Origin: Methylorubrum sp. B1-46
GTDB lineage: Bacteria; Pseudomonadota; Alphaproteobacteria; Rhizobiales; Beijerinckiaceae
DNA: 64,000 nucleotides
NCBI RefSeq assembly: GCF_021117295.1
Contig: NZ_CP088247.1
Location: forward strand, 4,231,001 to 4,295,000
Direction of reading: 5' to 3'
Shown: positions 17,714 through 26,521 of the stretch, piece by piece
How the letters are laid out: each line of letters starts with the position of its first letter
How positions within the stretch are numbered: position 1 is the stretch's first letter
Notes under the pieces: model-generated
Database searches by the model: none
What the model was told of the DNA's origin: nothing
The model's input: the letters and a program-made list of their open reading frames with translations, nothing else
Program-made: the position numbers and the translations under genes

Positions 17714-19072
17714 ATGAAGCCGGCAGATCAACCCGCTCCGCCCTGGCAGCAGGCACGCTTCGTCGCCGTGGCCCTGATCGTCGGGGCCCTTACGGGCGTG
17801 TTCGGCGGCCTCTTCCATCTCGCCATCGACAGGATCATCGATTGGCCGGCATGGCTCGCCGGCCAGACCGAGGGCTGGCGGTTGATCGCGGCGAGCGCCG
17901 TCATCACCATGGCGGCCACGGTCTTCGCCGTGTTCATCACCCGGCGCTTCGCCCCGGAAGCGAGCGGGAGCGGGGTTCCGGAGATCGAGGGGGCCATCGC
18001 CGGCATCCGGCATGTCCACTGGGAGCGCGTGCTGCCGGTGAAGTTCATCGCCGGCATCGCGGCGATCGGCTCAGGGCTCGTTCTCGGCCGGGAGGGACCG
18101 ACCATTCACATGGGCGGCTCGGCGGCGCTCGCGGCGTCCGAGATGTTCCGGGTGCGAGACGTCGATCGGCGGGCGCTGCTGGCGGCCGGTGCGGGGGCCG
18201 GTCTCGCCTGCGCCTTCAATGCCCCGATGGCGGCCGTGCTGTTCGTCATCGAGGAAACGCGCAAGCAGTTTCCCTACAGCTTCCGGAACTACATGGGGGT
18301 GTTCGCGGCCGCGATCACCGGAACCGCGGTGACCCAAATGATCTCGGGCGCGCGGCCGGACCTGCCGCTCTCCGCCGGGCCGACGGCGCTGGCGTCGTTG
18401 CCGGCCTTCGCCGTTCTGGGCATCATCCTGGGTGCGGTGGGCGTGCTGTTCAATCGATGCATCCTGGCGATGCTGGACATCGCCGCCGCCTGGCAGAAGG
18501 GTGCCCCGTATGTCTGGCCTGCCCTGGTCGGGCTGCTCGTGGGCACCCTGCTGATCCTCGCTCCGCGCACCGTGACGGGCGGGGAACAGGTCATTTCACA
18601 GATCGCCGTTCTGACCCCGAGTGCGGGCGTGCTCCTGATGCTGGCGGTCGTCTGTTATTCCGTCGGCACGCCGGGCGGCATTTTCGCGCCGATCCTCTCG
18701 CTGGCGGCCTGCATCGGCTTGGCCTTCGGCCTGCTCGCCCAGATGATGTTCCCCGAGGTCTTGTCCGGCATCGGGGTGACGCCCGTTTCCTTCGGCATCG
18801 TGGCGATGGCCGCGCTCTTCAGCGCAACCGTGCACGCGCCGGCCGTGGGCGTGGTGCTGGTGCTCGAACTCACGACCGCCTATGCGCTCGTCCTGCCCAT
18901 GCTGACGGCCTGCCTGACGGCGAGCCTCGCGGCCCAATGGCTCGGCGGCCGCCCGATTTATGAACAGATGCTGGAACGCGCCCTTGCCCAGGCCGGCAGG
19001 GTGCCGGCCAAGAGCCCGGACAACGGCCCGGATATCGGTCTGGCGGCCGATCGGGATCGTGCGCGGCTCTGA
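17714..19072 (+). CDS. clcA: ClC-family chloride channel / H+-Cl- exchanger
   Basis: Ten or more transmembrane helices and the ClC selectivity motifs are present: GSGVPEIEGA (GSGIPE), VLGREGPTIHMG (GREGP, with the gating glutamate), the GAGLACAFNAPMAAVLF segment and the late GGIFAPILSLAAC. The glutamate in GREGP is retained; the equivalent of the internal proton-glutamate position cannot be confirmed by eye, so exchanger versus channel is open. 452 residues. It starts 127 bases after the efflux permease in the same orientation; acid-resistance function is known for E. coli ClcA, and an HdeA-like gene lies 1 kb away, which may be coincidence. Confidence 0.92.
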   Translation: MKPADQPAPPWQQARFVAVALIVGALTGVFGGLFHLAIDRIIDWPAWLAGQTEGWRLIAASAVITMAATVFAVFITRRFAPEASGSGVPEIEGAIAGIRHVHWERVLPVKFIAGIAAIGSGLVLGREGPTIHMGGSAALAASEMFRVRDVDRRALLAAGAGAGLACAFNAPMAAVLFVIEETRKQFPYSFRNYMGVFAAAITGTAVTQMISGARPDLPLSAGPTALASLPAFAVLGIILGAVGVLFNRCILAMLDIAAAWQKGAPYVWPALVGLLVGTLLILAPRTVTGGEQVISQIAVLTPSAGVLLMLAVVCYSVGTPGGIFAPILSLAACIGLAFGLLAQMMFPEVLSGIGVTPVSFGIVAMAALFSATVHAPAVGVVLVLELTTAYALVLPMLTACLTASLAAQWLGGRPIYEQMLERALAQAGRVPAKSPDNGPDIGLAADRDRARL

Positions 19073-19331
19073 CGTCCGCCTCCAAGCCGGCCAAGGCACT
19101 CGTTGACGGCTCGCCGCCGCAACTCTTCCCGCACGGCCGCCCCGAGGGCCGGGCCGCCGGAGTTCGGAGGCGACAGGTCGGGACGAGGCGGTCGTCGAGG
19201 CCGGCCGCCGTCGCCGTTGACGTCCGAGCGAGGCGCGGCCCGGATGCCACGCCGGAGATCCCGGCTGCGGCACGGATTCGGAGCGATAGACGATCCGCTC
19301 AAGGATAAATGCCGCGTCAGGCCGCAACATT

Positions 19332-19523
19332 TCATACGGGTGGCGGAGGCGGCGGTGGAGGCGGCAAGGGCAGTACCGGCGGCGGCGGGGGAGGCGGCGG
19401 CGGCGGCGGCAAAACCAACGGCGGCGGCGGTGGAGGGGGACCGGGCGGTGGCGGAAGGGGCTGCGCGAGCGTCACCGTGCTGGCGGCAAGCGCCGCAGTG
19501 GCGATGATCCATCGCTTCATCAT
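19332..19523 (-). CDS. Small secreted poly-proline protein
   Basis: 63 residues: a basic start with a hydrophobic signal (MMKRWIIATAALAASTVTLA, cleavage near AQP) followed by about 43 residues that are almost only proline with a few V, L and G. GGAGG (CCTCC at 19531-19535 on the plus strand) lies 7-8 bases before the ATG, which supports translation on this strand. The opposite strand reads as a poly-glycine frame, which I reject. The function is unknown; a polyproline II rod in the periplasm or envelope is plausible. The length of the GGC/GGT-type tract makes it prone to slippage. Confidence 0.6.
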   Translation of the reverse strand: MMKRWIIATAALAASTVTLAQPLPPPPGPPPPPPPLVLPPPPPPPPPPPVLPLPPPPPPPPPV

Positions 19524-19937
19524 GGGCGAACCTCCATGGAGCGTGCCAAGCTGTGCAGCACTTCGGACAACACGGAAACGACGGATGGAGGCGCGTTCGG
19601 CCCCCCTCATCCTCGGCGCCTCTTCTTCCAGCAGCCCCGCTCACTCGGCCCCGTCCAGGGCCTGCCGGTTCGACCGCCTGGACAGGAAAGGGCTGAGTGT
19701 CTCTCACAAAACTTCCGCTGCACTGTCCTCGCCAGAGCGAGAACGGTCGGCGACCGGGAGTTTTGTGAGGCACTCTGAGTATCGAGCAAATCGATATCGC
19801 CCTCTGAAGTCGACACTCGACCCGCCGCAGAAGGGATGACGCTCATCGATCAGCCGGATTTCGCCGACGGATCGACCGCTGAGCACTGTCGAAGCGCCGA
19901 TGCAGAAAGGTCATTCGATGATGCAGGCATATCTGCA
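19524..19937. other. Intergenic stretch carrying a dispersed repeat
   Basis: No gene is supported apart from the flanking small secreted proteins. It holds the complete repeat at 19696-19776. Confidence 0.5.
19696..19776. repeat. GTGTCTCTCACAAAAC inverted-repeat element, copy 1
   Basis: Begins AGTGTCTCTCACAAAACTTCCG and ends CGGGAGTTTTGTGAGGCACT, so the ends form a 14-base near-perfect inverted repeat around a conserved core (CCTCGCCAGAGC...GGTCGG). The copy at 22893-22968 is nearly identical. Confidence 0.85.
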
Positions 19938-20297
19938 TCAGAACACCTTCTTCAGCTCTCCATCGATCTTCGACCACAACGAAGCGGACGGCGCCTTCCT
20001 GCACTCTTCAGCGATCAGGGGTGTGACCTTCTCGACTCCAGCGATATCGATCGCCACCACATCGGGCTTCTTCTGCCCCTGTTTGTAGCCTGCGGCCCAG
20101 GCGACGACTTTTGGTTTGAACGTATCTTCGAACCCGTTGAATTCCTCGTAGGTGACTTTTTCGAGCGGCTTGCTCGCCAACTTTTCCTGATTCTTATCGG
20201 CGCTCTTCCCGCTAGAGATTTCGGCCTGAACGAGACCGGCGGATAAGACGACCGCAAGGGCGGACAGCAGGTAAGTCTTCGAAGATCCTGTGCGCAT
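19938..20297 (-). CDS. HdeA/HdeB-like periplasmic protein
   Basis: 119 residues with a Sec signal (MRTGSSKTYLLSALAVVLSA, cleavage near VQA). The mature part follows the HdeA pattern: YEEFNGFEDTFKPKVVAWAAGY, then VVAIDIAGVEKVTPLIAEEC, then lysine-rich C terminus. HdeA proteins are acid-activated periplasmic chaperones. Family members usually start this domain with Cys-Glu-Asp-Phe and keep a disulfide; here the first cysteine is replaced by Tyr (YEEF), leaving only one cysteine, so the disulfide cannot form within one chain. GGAG seven bases before the ATG supports the start. Confidence 0.72.
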   Translation of the reverse strand: MRTGSSKTYLLSALAVVLSAGLVQAEISSGKSADKNQEKLASKPLEKVTYEEFNGFEDTFKPKVVAWAAGYKQGQKKPDVVAIDIAGVEKVTPLIAEECRKAPSASLWSKIDGELKKVF

Positions 20298-20858
20298 GAT
20301 GAGCTCCTTTGTCTTGGCTTGATGCCATCGACCGCATCGCCTCGAAATTCCGAGTGCCGAAGTCCGGCGATCTCGCCGGCCAACAGATCTCAGTGCGACG
20401 GGCCGATCACTGGTCGCGCCAGCGTCAAATGATGATGCCTTATGATTTGATGCGGCTGGACGTTCGACTTGTTCGGGTGACTGAGGCCCGGAAACCAAAT
20501 CAGCAGGATCGACCGGGCCAAACACGAAGATGAGGATAGCCCACTTGTGTGAGGGGCCTCCAGGACCAGCATGTCGTCGAAAGTCGCTGTCCCAACTCTA
20601 GCGTGAACGGCCACCGCCGGGGTGGTTCCGAACGATTGCAACTTAAAAGATACAACATGCGACCATTTGCGAGGCAAGAATTCTCAGGTCGCCAGTCCGT
20701 CCCGAACGCGGGATAGCCTCACACTGTCGGCAAGAGCATCCCGCGATCGTCGATATACGGTTCCGCCGACGGGCCGGACCGGATCAGTACGCTTGCGCGC
20801 GCCCGCGATGCTGCAGGCATTGAGGCGGACGCCGTCGAAGAAGGCGGTTCGGAGCGGA
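20298..20858. other. Gene-free region between hdeA-like and degP-like genes
   Basis: No gene recognised on either strand in about 560 bases. It probably carries only the promoter of the HdeA-like gene (minus strand). Confidence 0.5.
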
Positions 20859-22349
20859 TCAGCCCTCCTTGGTGAGGGGGACGGCGACGAAGCGGATCTG
20901 GCCCCTGGCGCTCTTCACGCGCATCAGCACGGCCTTGCGGCCATTCGACTCCGCGGCGCGGATCTGGGCCTGAACGTCGGAGGGCTTCGAGACGCTGGTG
21001 CCGCCGACATCCAGGATCACGTCACCCTGGGAGATGCCCTTCGCGGCGGCCGGTCCGGTTGGATCGACATCCATCACCGCCACGCCCTCGTCGCCGAGGC
21101 CGGTCTCGCTGGCCGGCGCCAGGTCGAGTCCGAGCCTGACCCGACCGCTCGGCGTGTCGTCACCGCGACTCGCCATCTTGCTGTCGCCCGGCAGCGTGCC
21201 GAGTTGGACGGTGGCCGTCTCGCTTTTGCCGCCCCGCAGATAGGCGAGCTTCACCTCGGTGCCGGGCTTGAGGCCGGCGATCAGCCGCGACAGATCGCGC
21301 GCGTTGTTCACGGGCACGCCGTTGACCGACTCGATCACGTCGCCCGACTTCAGACCCGCCTTGGCCGCTGGCGTACCGCTCTCGGCGTCATTGACGAGCG
21401 CACCCTTGGCCTTGTCGAGGCCGAGCCCCTCGGCGATTTCCTTCGTCACCGGCTGGACCTGCACGCCGAGATAGCCGCGCACCACCTTGCCGTCGGCCCG
21501 GAGCTGATCGACCACCGTCTGCACCGTCTCGGCGGGGATCGCGAAGGCGAGACCGACGGAGCCGCCGGACGGCGAGGCGATCGCCGTGTTCACGCCCACG
21601 ACCTCGCCGTTGACGTTGAAGGTGGGCCCACCGGAATTGCCCTTGTTGATCGGCGCGTCGATCTGCAGGAAGTCGTCGTAGGGGCCGGCGCCGATGTCGC
21701 GGCCGCGGGCCGAGACGATGCCCGCCGTCACCGTGCCGCCAAGGCCGAACGGATTGCCGATGGCCACGACCCAGTCGCCCACCCGCGGCGCCCCCTTGCC
21801 GAATTGGACATAGGGGTAGCTGCCGCTCTCGGTGATCTTCAGGAGGGCGATGTCGGTTTTCGGATCCTTGCCGATCACCTTGGCGTCGAGAGTGCGGCTG
21901 TCGTCGAGGGTGACCTGCACGGTCTTGGCCTTGTCGACGACGTGGTTGTTGGTGACCACGTAGCCGTCCGCAGAGATGATGAAGCCGGAGCCGACCCCGC
22001 CGCGCTGCGGCATGCCGCGCCCGCCCGGTCCACCTTGGCCGAAGCGCCTGAAGAACTCGCGCAATTGCGGCGGCACCTGCTGCAGGTTGGGGCCGCCGGG
22101 GCCATCGTCGTCATCGTCGAGGTTGTTGTCGAGCTTCACCTTTACGGCGACGACGCCGGGCTTCACCTTGTCGACGACGTTGGCGAAGGAGCCCGGCGGG
22201 TGCTCGGGGGCTTCGATCGGGGTCTTGGGCAGGGCCTGGGCATGGGCCGGCATGGCGGCTTCGGTCAGACCGAACCCGGCAGCGCCGCCCGCAACGAGGG
22301 CGGCCGCGGCGGCGGAGGCGATAACGCGGCGGCGAACAGTCAGGGTCAT
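20859..22349 (-). CDS. degP: DegP/HtrA (Do) family periplasmic serine endoprotease
   Basis: Periplasmic protease-chaperone for misfolded envelope proteins. From the start MTLTVRRRVIASAAAAAL (GGAG just upstream): signal peptide to about residue 39, an Asp-rich and Gly-rich loop, a trypsin-like domain with catalytic His136 (TNNHVVD), Asp166 (KTDIALL) and Ser239 (NKGNSGGP), then two PDZ domains (about 285-375 and 400-490). 496 residues, normal for the family. All three catalytic residues are present, unlike the relative at 25279-26253. Several Do paralogs usually exist in this genus, so the symbol is given at family level. Confidence 0.93.
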   Translation of the reverse strand: MTLTVRRRVIASAAAAALVAGGAAGFGLTEAAMPAHAQALPKTPIEAPEHPPGSFANVVDKVKPGVVAVKVKLDNNLDDDDDGPGGPNLQQVPPQLREFFRRFGQGGPGGRGMPQRGGVGSGFIISADGYVVTNNHVVDKAKTVQVTLDDSRTLDAKVIGKDPKTDIALLKITESGSYPYVQFGKGAPRVGDWVVAIGNPFGLGGTVTAGIVSARGRDIGAGPYDDFLQIDAPINKGNSGGPTFNVNGEVVGVNTAIASPSGGSVGLAFAIPAETVQTVVDQLRADGKVVRGYLGVQVQPVTKEIAEGLGLDKAKGALVNDAESGTPAAKAGLKSGDVIESVNGVPVNNARDLSRLIAGLKPGTEVKLAYLRGGKSETATVQLGTLPGDSKMASRGDDTPSGRVRLGLDLAPASETGLGDEGVAVMDVDPTGPAAAKGISQGDVILDVGGTSVSKPSDVQAQIRAAESNGRKAVLMRVKSARGQIRFVAVPLTKEG

Positions 22350-23175
22350 GGAAATCTCCAAGGATCGATCACTGGAGCCTGCCGCCCTACCGTGCTGGAA
22401 CGCGGCCGGACGTCGGACCATGGGACAATGAGCGAAATTCTAAGTTGTGCCATCAGACCGCGGGGTGAAGGGAAGATTACAGCTTGACCGAATGCGGTCG
22501 CGGCTGCCGTCCGTCAGTATTCTTGAGGCCGATTGGGTCCGATTACGAACGGAGGATGGCTGGCTCATCGTCGCTCCCAGCCATATGGGATCGGTCTGGC
22601 GCGCCACTTTCATTGATCCGGCGGTGAACTCTCACCAGCCCGCACCGTGTCTCCCAGCCTCAACCATTCAGCCCCTGCCGCAGGATCGCCCCACTGAGCC
22701 CCTGACGGCGTTTTTTGTATTCGGGCTACGGGGCTCAAGGTAGCCCTCGGCTTCCTGCCAGTCTTGGCAAGTCTCTGTGTGAATCCGCGTGCCTTCCAGC
22801 CCCCGGTGATCCGGACGCGTCGAGGCTGTGGTGGAGTCTGCCGCGGCCTCGGTCATCTTCCCTTCGCCCATCGCTCCGATGGGACCGCGCTCAGTGTCTC
22901 TCACAAAACTCCCGCTGCGCGTTCCTCGCCAGAGCCAGAACGGTCGGTGACCGGGAGTTTTGTGAGGCGTTCCGTTCGGCCGAGCGCGCCAGCAGGCCCT
23001 GCGCGGCATGCGCTGCGTTCGCGGGAGGAGGGCAGCGCTGGGGCTCCTCGGCACTGGAAGGCCGGATGAACCGATGTTGCACGCCGAAACACAGTGGAAG
23101 ACATGCCTTGCAAATCAGGCTGAAAGGCTTATCCCAAGCTTGGCCTTATCAGCGCCGATTCTCCGAGGAGTTTGG
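22350..23175. other. Region of about 825 bases without a convincing gene
   Basis: A plus-strand open frame at 22447-22743 (98 codons) has no recognised family. A G/C-rich stretch followed by TTTTTT at 22705-22720 looks weakly terminator-like. The repeat copy 2 lies at 22893-22968. I see nothing else supportable. Confidence 0.45.
22893..22968. repeat. GTGTCTCTCACAAAAC inverted-repeat element, copy 2
   Basis: The arms TCACAAAACTCCCG (22901-22914) and CGGGAGTTTTGTGA (22952-22965) are a perfect 14-bp inverted repeat with a 37-base loop. The element is preceded by AGTGTCTC. Same layout as 19696-19776. Confidence 0.88.
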
Positions 23176-23367
23176 ATGACCATAGACAAGCAGCCTGATC
23201 GCACGTCCGCGCCGCTCGCCTTTGTCTCTGACCAGAACTATCCAGAAAATCTCGACCACGCCCCCGATCAACCTGTTGCCGACGAACAAGATACGGCCGA
23301 ACGTCATCAGAAAGCGACTGTGTCGCCGACCAACGCCTTCGAAGGGTTCGGTTCCTTTTCCGGCTGA
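23176..23367 (+). CDS. Small acidic hypothetical protein
   Basis: 63 residues beginning MTIDKQPDRTSAPLAFV, hydrophilic and acidic, ending EGFGSFSG. GAGGAG five bases before the ATG is the main support. No domain, membrane segment or signal is visible, and no function is proposed. Flanked by repeats. Confidence 0.4.
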   Translation: MTIDKQPDRTSAPLAFVSDQNYPENLDHAPDQPVADEQDTAERHQKATVSPTNAFEGFGSFSG

Positions 23368-23707
23368 GACACCGTCGGCAAGCCGTTCCGGCGAGGCTTC
23401 GCCCCTGGCATTCAGCGCGCCTCGCCGCAATCTGCGTATCCCGGCGGCAGGCTCAGGGATGCCGACCGAGGGTGACCGCTCAATGCCCCCGCTCCCCGGC
23501 CGCGTCCTCTCGGACCGCGGCGAGAGCATCGTGAGAGACACGGGCGGCACGGTCTCGACCAAGGTGGTGCGGACCCGTTCTGTCCTCGATCGATCACGTC
23601 AACCGCACCGTCCGGTTGATGCCCGTTCCGAATTCCGGGTTTCCGAAGGGCCGTGAGGCCCTTCGGCGGGTGTTCAGGGCGGCGCCCTGAGACCGGCGAA
23701 GCCGGCT
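23368..23707. other. Intergenic region with two repeat fragments
   Basis: No gene. Contains GTGAGAGACACG (23531-23542), the outer end of the 75-bp repeat family, and the composite stem-loop repeat at 23636-23706. Confidence 0.5.
23636..23706. repeat. Composite stem-loop intergenic repeat, copy E (short)
   Basis: GGTTTCCGAAGGGCCGTGAG...CCTTCGG, then CAGGGCGGCGCCCTG, then CCGGCGAAGCCGG: three hairpins like those of the longer copies. Adjacent to the trmFO stop, so it may terminate trmFO transcription. Confidence 0.7.
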
Positions 23708-25132
23708 CTACTCCGCCGCGTGCGGAAGGCCCGTTCCCCCGATCCAGGCGGCAAGGTCGTCTCGCGCTCGATCGGTCAGCGCCCGCTTCTTGAGCGCCGC
23801 CTTCTCGGGGCCGCGCAGGCGCTTGCCGGTCTCGTTGCGCGGCATCCGCTCCAGCGGCGGGAACAGCCCGAAATTCACGTTCATCGGCTGGAACGAGCGC
23901 GGCGCGTTGGCCCCCGCATCCTCGCTCGCCTCGACATGGCCGCCGGTGATGTGGCCGATGAGCGCCCCGAGCGCCGTCGTCGGCGGCAGGGGGGCGAGCG
24001 TGGTCCCCTCGGCTTCCGCCAGCGCGTAGCGGCCGGCCATCAGCCCGACCGCGGCGCTCTCGACATAGCCCTCGCAGCCGGTGATCTGGCCGGCAAAGCG
24101 CAGTTGCGGCCTTGCCTTCAGCCGCAGGGTCGCGTCGAGCAAGCGCGGGCTGTCGAGATAGGTGTTGCGATGCAGACCGCCGAGGCGCGCGAACTCGGCG
24201 TTCTCAAGGCCCGGAATCGTGCGGAAGATCCGGACCTGCTCGGCGTGGCGCAGCTTGGTCTGGAAGCCCACCATGTTGAACAGGGTGCCGAGCGCATTGT
24301 CCTGCCGGAGCTGGACGATGGCGTAGGCTTTCACCGTCGGGTTGTGCGGGTTGGTGAGGCCGACCGGCTTCATCGGGCCGTGGCGCAGGGTCTCGGGTCC
24401 GCGCTCGGCCATCACCTCGATCGGCAGGCAGCCGTCGAAATAGGGGGTGGTGGCCTCCCATTCCTTGAACGCCGTCTTCTCGCCGGCGATGAGGGCGGCG
24501 ACGAAGGCCTCGTACTGCTCCCGATCCATCGGGCAGTTGAGGTAATCCGCCCCCGTGCCGCCGGGACCGGCCTTGTCGTAGCGGGACTGGAACCACGCAC
24601 GCCCCATGTCGATCGAGTCGCGATGGACGATCGGGGCGATGGCGTCGAAGAAGGCGAGCGATTCCCGGCCCGTCAGCGTGCCGACGGCCTCGGCCAGCGC
24701 CGGGGAGGTGAGGGGGCCGGTGGCGAGGATGGTCGAGCCCCACTCTTCCGGCGGCAGGTCCGCGACCTCCTCGCGGATGATCGTGATGTTCGGGTGCGCT
24801 TCGAGCGCCGCGGTGACGGCCCCCGAAAACCCGTCACGATCGACGGCGAGCGCCCCACCCGCGGGGACTTGGTTCGCGTCCGCCGCGCGCATGATCAGCG
24901 AGTCGAGGCTGCGCATCTCCTGATGCAGCAGGCCGACGGCGTTGCCGTTGGCGTCGTCCGAGCGGAAGGAGTTGGAGCAGACGAGTTCCGCCAGCCCCTC
25001 GGTCTGATGGGCATCGGTGCCGCGATGGGGCCGCATCTCGTGCAGCACGACCGTGCGGCCGCCCTGGGCGATCTGCCACGCGGCCTCCGAACCGGCGAGG
25101 CCGCCGCCGACGATATGGATCGGGTTGCTCAT
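23708..25132 (-). CDS. trmFO: Folate-dependent tRNA (uracil-54-C5)-methyltransferase TrmFO
   Basis: Makes ribothymidine at position 54 of tRNA with methylene-tetrahydrofolate and FADH2. The N-terminal FAD loop is [18 protein letters not shown], followed by the family block [19 protein letters not shown], the central [14 protein letters not shown], and the C-terminal [13 protein letters not shown]. 474 residues, usual length. The ATG at 25132 is preferred over a GTG one codon upstream. The gene ends at a composite repeat and is followed upstream by an HtrA-like gene in the same orientation, 146 bases away. Confidence 0.96.
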   Translation of the reverse strand: MSNPIHIVGGGLAGSEAAWQIAQGGRTVVLHEMRPHRGTDAHQTEGLAELVCSNSFRSDDANGNAVGLLHQEMRSLDSLIMRAADANQVPAGGALAVDRDGFSGAVTAALEAHPNITIIREEVADLPPEEWGSTILATGPLTSPALAEAVGTLTGRESLAFFDAIAPIVHRDSIDMGRAWFQSRYDKAGPGGTGADYLNCPMDREQYEAFVAALIAGEKTAFKEWEATTPYFDGCLPIEVMAERGPETLRHGPMKPVGLTNPHNPTVKAYAIVQLRQDNALGTLFNMVGFQTKLRHAEQVRIFRTIPGLENAEFARLGGLHRNTYLDSPRLLDATLRLKARPQLRFAGQITGCEGYVESAAVGLMAGRYALAEAEGTTLAPLPPTTALGALIGHITGGHVEASEDAGANAPRSFQPMNVNFGLFPPLERMPRNETGKRLRGPEKAALKKRALTDRARDDLAAWIGGTGLPHAAE

Positions 25133-25278
25133 CACGACGGGATAGAACCACGCCGGTCCGCGATCAATGCGGGCGAGCGCCTGACGTCCTGCCGGACAGC
25201 CCTTCGGTGCCCAGGCCGCCCAGACATTGGGGAGGAGCGGATGTCCTGATCGCGTGATCCCGCCCCGAGCGCCGCCGG

Positions 25279-26253
25279 TCAGTGCAGCTTCGGCCCCATC
25301 AGGAAGCGATCGCGGTCGACGGACGTGAGCGCGAGCCGCGTCAGGCGCCCGTCCCGGTTGACGGTGAGCGGCACCCGCACGCCCGCTTCGCCGAGCGCCC
25401 AGACCTGCCGAAAGAATCCGGCGAGATCGGCCACCGGCTCGCCCGCCACCTCCATCAGCACGTCGCCCGCACGCAGGTCCGCGGCTTCCGCCGGGCCCTT
25501 GTCGGCGGCGCCCATCACCACGACGCCGTCTTCGGTCTCCGTCGCGTAGAGGCCGAGCCAGGGGCGCGGCGGGCGGTCGGCGCGACCGCGGGTCTCAAGA
25601 TCGGCGAGGATCGGCGGCAGGAGGTCGATCGGCACGACCATGTTGATCGCCCGGCCCGCGCCCGAGCCGCCCTGTTGCAGTTGCAGCGAGCCGATGCCGA
25701 TCAGCGCCCCGTCGGGCCCGATCAGGGCGGTACCGCCCCAGTGCGGGTGGGCGGGGGCGGTGAACAGGGCCTCGTCGAGGACGTATTCCCAGTATCCGGC
25801 GAATTCCTGCCGGGCGACGAGTTCGACCGCGACACTGTGCGAGCGCCCGCCCGCCCCGGCGATCACCGCACGCTCGCCGACCTGCAGCGCGTCCGCGCTT
25901 CCGAGCCTGAGGGCAGGCAGGTCGAGGCGGCCCAGCGCCTGGACGAGACCGAAGCCGGTCTCCCCGTCATAGCCAACGACGTAGGCCGGCACGGAACGCC
26001 CATCATGGGTCGTCAACCAGACGCTCTCGGCCTCCAGCACGAGGTAGCCGATGGTGAGCACCAGCCCGTCCTCGCGGATCATCACGCCGTTGCCCGCCCG
26101 CTCGGTGCCGAGCGTCTCCGCCGTAAAGGCTTCCGCCGGCACCCGGCTGGAGAGGGAGACCACCGAGGTCAGCGCCCGCTCCAGATTGTAGGCGTAGTCG
26201 CCGGCCTTCGGCTGCTGGGCGGCCGGAATCCTGAATTCGCCGTGCGCGGACAT
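25279..26253 (-). CDS. HtrA-like protein lacking the catalytic triad
   Basis: 324 residues with a trypsin-like domain (about 25-220) and one PDZ domain (about 235-315: [33 protein letters not shown]). Aligned by eye to the DegP at 20859-22349, His is Tyr70 (VLTIGYLV in place of VVTNNHVV), Asp is Gly100 (YDGETGFGL for DPKTDIAL) and the GNSGGP serine is Gly173 (HPHWGGTAL). All three catalytic residues are therefore missing while the surrounding fold is kept. There is no signal peptide or membrane segment, so it is predicted to be cytoplasmic. It may be a scaffold or peptide-binding pseudo-protease. Normal codon use and full length argue against simple decay. Confidence 0.82.
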   Translation of the reverse strand: MSAHGEFRIPAAQQPKAGDYAYNLERALTSVVSLSSRVPAEAFTAETLGTERAGNGVMIREDGLVLTIGYLVLEAESVWLTTHDGRSVPAYVVGYDGETGFGLVQALGRLDLPALRLGSADALQVGERAVIAGAGGRSHSVAVELVARQEFAGYWEYVLDEALFTAPAHPHWGGTALIGPDGALIGIGSLQLQQGGSGAGRAINMVVPIDLLPPILADLETRGRADRPPRPWLGLYATETEDGVVVMGAADKGPAEAADLRAGDVLMEVAGEPVADLAGFFRQVWALGEAGVRVPLTVNRDGRLTRLALTSVDRDRFLMGPKLH

Positions 26254-26521
26254 GGTCTTCGATTTCCCTGTGCCTCGCCCTGCTGCCGTCCGTGGAAGGC
26301 CTTTCCGCGAGGCGGCTCCACGCTGACGGGCGGCGCTTCCGGCACAGATAGGCGGCGCACATCACTCCGACACCCGTCCGGCACCGCGTCGAATGGCGCC
26401 CGTGTCGGGGTCCGGTCGTCGCGCCACGATCCTTCGGAAACGGATGAAGCCGCCCGGCCTCACGGCCGGACGGCTTCCAACTCCGGAGATCGGGAACGCG
26501 GTGCGTTCCCGGTCCGAATGA

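Noticed and set aside
19309..19839. Plus-strand poly-glycine frame opposite the poly-proline gene
   Set aside because: The minus strand has a signal peptide and GGAGG; the glycine frame has neither and runs into a repeat element.
20622..22487. A 621-codon plus-strand frame opposite degP
   Set aside because: Reads as complement of a protease with an intact triad; composition is typical of an antisense frame.
22668..23054. Minus-strand frame covering the repeat (contains SFVRDT)
   Set aside because: It translates the 75-bp repeat; similar peptides appear at each copy, so it is not a gene.
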